DNA from: Nitrospirota bacterium | Lineage (GTDB): Bacteria > Nitrospirota > Leptospirillia > Leptospirillales > Leptospirillaceae | Assembly: GCA_021816465.1 (NCBI GenBank) | Contig: JAKAYF010000014.1 | Span: 1 to 36,977 of the forward strand | Reading direction: 5' to 3' | Length of the DNA: 36,977 bases | Part shown: one piece after another, positions 33,885 to 36,977 of the stretch | Layout of the letters: the number at the start of each line of letters is the position of its first letter | Position numbering within the stretch: position 1 is the stretch's first letter | Notes under the pieces: generated by a model | Told to the model about the DNA's origin: nothing | The model's input: only the letters and a program-made list of their open reading frames with translations | Databases searched by the model: none | Made by a program: the position numbers and the translations under genes

Positions 33885-35414
33885 ATGATTTCGCGGCAAG
33901 ACGAAAGGACTGGGTTGATCGGTATTCGTCCATTAAAGCTCAGAGGCAAGGTTGCTGCATTTTCCCTGGTACTTCTCGGGGTCATATTTCTATCGAATCT
34001 CTATGCCATCCTCAGTCTTTATCATCTTCATGTCATCCTGGTCAGTCTGAAGGATACTTCTGTGAGGGGGCTTCTCACTGTCTCCAGACTTCAGCACCAG
34101 ATCGGGATGGCGTTGCCCGATGAGAAGAGGTTTTTGTTTTTTTCTCCGATTCCTCCAACGGAAAGGCCTTCGGTCGAGAAAGATCTATCCCTTGGCAGAG
34201 TTCTTCTTCTTGGTCTCGCGCCGCCTTCTCCTCAAGCCAGAATTTTATTGGGCGATTCCCTTAAAGATATTACTGCTTATCAGAATGTGATTGACCGGGA
34301 GTGGGGGGCCCTGAGCTCCGGACATCGTGATGCGGCGATCAAGATTTCGCAGACAGAGTCCTCGCCGATCCTGATCCATCTGGCCTCCCTTCTGAAAGGT
34401 TTGCGGACTGAGTTTTCTCTGGACCTTGAAAGCAAGATCACCCAGACGACCAAAGAGCAGTCCCAGATGACCACCATCAGTGTTGAGCTCTTGTCTGTGG
34501 GGATCTTTCTCGTGATGCTGCTGCTATGGAGCTTTTCCAATATTATTCTTGCTCCATTGATGATCCTGATTGAGGGAACGCGAAGAATATCCGGAGGTGT
34601 CTTTCATAATCCTGTGAGCGTTCCCAATCAGGATGAGCTGGGAGACCTTGCCAGGGCGCTCAATGAGATGGCAAGTCGTCTGGGAGAGGTCAATCGTCTC
34701 AAATCGGAATTCGTGACAATTGCTTCCCATGAGTTGAGGACTCCGCTTACAAGCATTAGAGGATTCCTGCAGATGCTTCAGCGGGGCCAGCTTGGCCCCT
34801 TGAATCCTGATCAGGAAAAAAGCCTGGCGATTGTCCGGGAAGAGGTGGATCATCTCGTTGAGCTTGTTAATGGACTTCTGGATCTTGGCCGGATTGAGTC
34901 AGGCCAGATCAGTCTGGAAATCCAGGAAGTGGCTCTGCCAAACCTGCTGGAGCGTCTGAGCGAGCGGCAGAACCTTGCTTGCAATGAGGCAGGAAAGCAC
35001 TTTGAGACACACTTTGATCCTGATCTTCCCGTTAAGATTCGTACAGATCCGGGAAAGCTGACTCAGGTTCTGGAAAATCTCCTGGGCAATGCCTTCAAAT
35101 TCACCCCGGGTGGGGAAACGATTTCTCTTTGGGTCAGCCGATCGGTGAATTCACTTGAAATTGAGGTCAGGGATACCGGTATAGGCATACCTGTTGAGCA
35201 CATTCCCCAGTTGTTCGACAAGTTTTATCAGGTAACGCCTTTTAACACCCGGATAAGGGAAGGACTTGGACTGGGGCTGGCTATTACAAGAGGCATTATC
35301 TTGACCATGGGAGGCTCCATCAGCGTTCGACAGAACGAACCCAAGGGAACGGTGTTTCATGTCTCTTTCCCTTTTGAGCCGGTTGTTCAGGAAAAGGAGG
35401 GACAAGATGAGTAA
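33885..35414 (+). CDS. Membrane sensor histidine kinase, QseE/GlrK-like
   Basis: The 509-residue sensor has a first membrane helix at about 23-45 (VAAFSLVLLGVIFLSNLYAIL, in part), a periplasmic helical domain of about 140 residues, a second membrane helix (LLSVGIFLVMLLLWSF), a HAMP linker (ISGGVF...DELGDLARALNEMASRL), the phospho-acceptor His 282 in ASHELRTPLTS, and an ATPase domain with NLLGNAFKFTPGG, DTGIGIP and GLGLGLAI. It should phosphorylate the response regulator at 35934. The last bases overlap the lipoprotein gene by 8. ATG 33885 lacks a strong ribosome site; TTG 33864 is the alternative. The signal sensed is unknown. Confidence 0.93.
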   Translation: MISRQDERTGLIGIRPLKLRGKVAAFSLVLLGVIFLSNLYAILSLYHLHVILVSLKDTSVRGLLTVSRLQHQIGMALPDEKRFLFFSPIPPTERPSVEKDLSLGRVLLLGLAPPSPQARILLGDSLKDITAYQNVIDREWGALSSGHRDAAIKISQTESSPILIHLASLLKGLRTEFSLDLESKITQTTKEQSQMTTISVELLSVGIFLVMLLLWSFSNIILAPLMILIEGTRRISGGVFHNPVSVPNQDELGDLARALNEMASRLGEVNRLKSEFVTIASHELRTPLTSIRGFLQMLQRGQLGPLNPDQEKSLAIVREEVDHLVELVNGLLDLGRIESGQISLEIQEVALPNLLERLSERQNLACNEAGKHFETHFDPDLPVKIRTDPGKLTQVLENLLGNAFKFTPGGETISLWVSRSVNSLEIEVRDTGIGIPVEHIPQLFDKFYQVTPFNTRIREGLGLGLAITRGIILTMGGSISVRQNEPKGTVFHVSFPFEPVVQEKEGQDE

Positions 35415-35937
35415 GGGGCGTTTTTCGGGAGGAGCCATTTTTTTACTCCTCCTGCTTGTGGCACTCGATGGATGCGGCTCAATGAACACTCCACCGGCAC
35501 CAAGGGAGGATCTGCCCAGAATCGTGTTTCTTCCTCAGGCTGTTTCCCCTTTTTGGGGTGGCGGCTCTTCACATTTTCTGACGGGGCTTTCGAAGCTTTT
35601 TGATGCACACGATTGGGACAAGCTTGATGATCTGCTGAACAAGCGTCTGTCTGAAAAGGACATCCCTGGCGATGTCATGGCGAGGCTTTTGTATGACAAG
35701 GCGCTTGTCGATATCGAAACTCCCGGTGGCAAGCGCCTGGAGGAAGCCAGAAAAATATTGAAAACTCTGGATGTGGACCGTGTTCCGTATGATGTTCGGG
35801 AATCTTCCCATATCCTTTCCAGGATGCTTGAGCGAAACGCAAGACTTGAGGAGTCCAACCGGATATTAACCCATAAGCTTGATCAGGTCCGAAAAACTTT
35901 CAAGGATCTTTCAAACCTTGAAAACACGCTGAAATGA
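35407..35937 (+). CDS. Small lipoprotein between sensor kinase and regulator, QseG-like in position
   Basis: The 176-residue protein starts at ATG 35407, six bases after a perfect AGGAGG. The first 22 residues are a lipoprotein signal peptide (basic start, IFLLLLLVAL) ending in LDGC, so Cys 23 would be lipid-modified; Asp at -2 is not classical but is tolerated. The rest is helical, with TPR-like spacing (ARLLYDKALVDIE, LEEARKILKTLD) and a C-terminal coiled coil (LEESNRILTHKLDQVRKTFKDL, in part). I know no sequence family for it. Its place between kinase and sigma54 regulator is that of QseG (YfhG) in enterobacteria. Its TGA overlaps the regulator's ATG. Confidence 0.8.
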   Translation: MSKGRFSGGAIFLLLLLVALDGCGSMNTPPAPREDLPRIVFLPQAVSPFWGGGSSHFLTGLSKLFDAHDWDKLDDLLNKRLSEKDIPGDVMARLLYDKALVDIETPGGKRLEEARKILKTLDVDRVPYDVRESSHILSRMLERNARLEESNRILTHKLDQVRKTFKDLSNLENTLK

Positions 35938-36977
35938 GCCGTCCAAAACTTCTGGTCGTCGATGACCATGCGAATACCAGGGCATGGATTAAAAGTTTTC
36001 TCGGCCATGTGGGCTATGATGTTCTTGAAGCGGGAACGGCCGAGAAAGCGCTTTCCATTCTTCGCCAGGAGGGATCTGGAGAGCTCGGTGCGGTCCTTCT
36101 TGACCTGAAGCTTCCTGATGGATCGGGGATTGACCTGATCCGTCCCATCAGGGATCTGCGCCCATCCATGGCGATTATTATCATGACCGCCCATGCTTCT
36201 GTATCAACTGCGGTTGATGCAATCCAGAAGGGGGCATTCCACTATATTGAAAAACCGATCAATGAAGACATTCTTCTTGAGACATTAAGGCGTGTCCTTC
36301 CTTCCGGAGGATCACTTCTCGACTCCCGCCGCCCTGAAAATGCCCCTCCGGTTCTCTTGGGAGAGTCCCTTCCCATGCGGGAAATCCGGCAAAAAATCAA
36401 TCTTAGTGCAAGCCACCCCGTGCCTGTTTTGATTACTGGTGAGTCCGGAACGGGAAAAGAGGTTATTGCGCGGATGATTCATGATCTCTCTCCAAGTGCC
36501 AGAGAGCCGTTTGTCCCTGTTAATACCGGAGCGATTGCCAAGGAGCTTGTGAGTGCCGAACTTTTTGGTTACGAGAGAGGTGCTTTCACAGGGGCCCAGG
36601 AGCGGAAGGTCGGGTGGTGCGAAGTGGCTGGCCGGGGGACATTGTTTCTCGACGAGATCGGGACAATGGAGCCTGCGACACAGGTGGCTCTTTTGCGGGT
36701 TATCGAGAGCAGATCCTTCCACCGGGTTGGTGGAACGGCCGAAATTCCCTTTATGGCCCGTATCATCGGGGCTACAAATGAAGCGCTGCCTGATCTCATC
36801 AGGGAGGGACGCTTCAGGGAGGATCTCTTTTACCGGCTCAATGTGTTTGAAATCCATGTTCCGGCGCTCAGGGAGAGAAGCGAGGATATCCCCCAGCTTG
36901 CGATCCATTTTATTGAGGAGGCGTGGTCTACCGAGCCGGTACCCCAGATGACTTTCGGAACAAAAGCTTCACGGCTT
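35934..36977 (+). CDS. Sigma54-dependent response regulator, NtrC/QseF-like (3' end outside window)
   Basis: The frame opens at ATG 35934 (ATGA overlap with the lipoprotein gene) and is still open at base 36977, so 348 residues are visible. A receiver domain comes first, with acidic pair in LLVVDDH, phospho-acceptor Asp 57 in LLDLKLPDGSG, and the Thr/Lys of MTAHAS and YIEKP. Then follows a sigma54 AAA+ activator domain: Walker A GESGTGKE at about 169, the sigma54-contacting GAFTGA loop at about 216, Walker B TLFLDEIG, and RLNVFEIHVPALRER. The C-terminal DNA-binding helix-turn-helix must lie beyond the window. Phosphorylated by the kinase at 33885, it should switch on sigma54 promoters. Confidence 0.95.
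   Translation, partial: MSRPKLLVVDDHANTRAWIKSFLGHVGYDVLEAGTAEKALSILRQEGSGELGAVLLDLKLPDGSGIDLIRPIRDLRPSMAIIIMTAHASVSTAVDAIQKGAFHYIEKPINEDILLETLRRVLPSGGSLLDSRRPENAPPVLLGESLPMREIRQKINLSASHPVPVLITGESGTGKEVIARMIHDLSPSAREPFVPVNTGAIAKELVSAELFGYERGAFTGAQERKVGWCEVAGRGTLFLDEIGTMEPATQVALLRVIESRSFHRVGGTAEIPFMARIIGATNEALPDLIREGRFREDLFYRLNVFEIHVPALRERSEDIPQLAIHFIEEAWSTEPVPQMTFGTKASRL

Noticed and set aside
32825-33985. Minus-strand ORF of 386 codons
   Set aside because: Antisense to the M23 peptidase gene, whose zinc ligands are all present on the plus strand.

Overview
This is a bacterial chromosomal window of ordinary core genes, about half G+C, with almost no space between genes. The organism is Gram-negative: it carries a complete Kdo (lipopolysaccharide core sugar) pathway, apolipoprotein N-acyltransferase and an outer-membrane-type lipoprotein. 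Paired glucoamylase-like (GH15) genes, an archaeal-type ATP-dependent DNA ligase and many TTG/GTG starts remind me of Leptospirillum (Nitrospirota). That placement is an impression from gene content, not a demonstrated assignment. There is no rRNA, tRNA, insertion sequence, prophage or CRISPR array that I can see.

Layout. 1-4480 (minus): guaB-guaA-rluB, purine synthesis plus a 23S rRNA pseudouridine synthase whose tail is built from 126-bp tandem repeats running off the left edge. A near-consensus promoter lies before guaB. 4662-6233 (minus): a DUF815-type ATPase abutting a stand-alone Lon N-terminal-domain protein. 6325-7297: a small membrane protein and a divergent GNAT acetyltransferase. 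7367-10899 (minus): prfB (RF2, with the programmed +1 frameshift), lnt and a small secreted Pro/Gly-rich protein. 11109-17015 (plus): DNA ligase, an unclear 0.5-kb stretch with two possible small coupled ORFs, hsp20, lon and nth. 17045-22594: two paralogous GH15 glycosidases on either side of hisS.

22722-32438 (plus) is one long, tightly packed gene run behind a good promoter: lepA, lepB, hldA-like kinase, kdsB, pyrG, kdsA, kdsD, kdsC, pgsA, plsY. Nearly all junctions overlap by 1-10 bases. It joins the four Kdo steps (KdsD, KdsA, KdsC, KdsB) with the CTP synthase that feeds KdsB and with two phospholipid enzymes, so it reads as an envelope-building unit. 32831-33772 is an M23 (LytM-type) peptidase. 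33885 to the right edge encodes a histidine kinase, a small lipoprotein and a sigma54-dependent response regulator (truncated by the window), the same gene order as enterobacterial qseE-qseG-qseF.

Two genes crossing the window edges (rluB at the left, the response regulator at the right) were read directly from the sequence. The points most worth a second look are the RluB repeat tail, the LonN/ATPase pair, the possible coupled micro-ORFs before hsp20-lon, the archaeal-type ligase, the QseEGF-like system and the altered nucleotide-site motif in KdsB. I did not find an unmistakably new multi-gene system.
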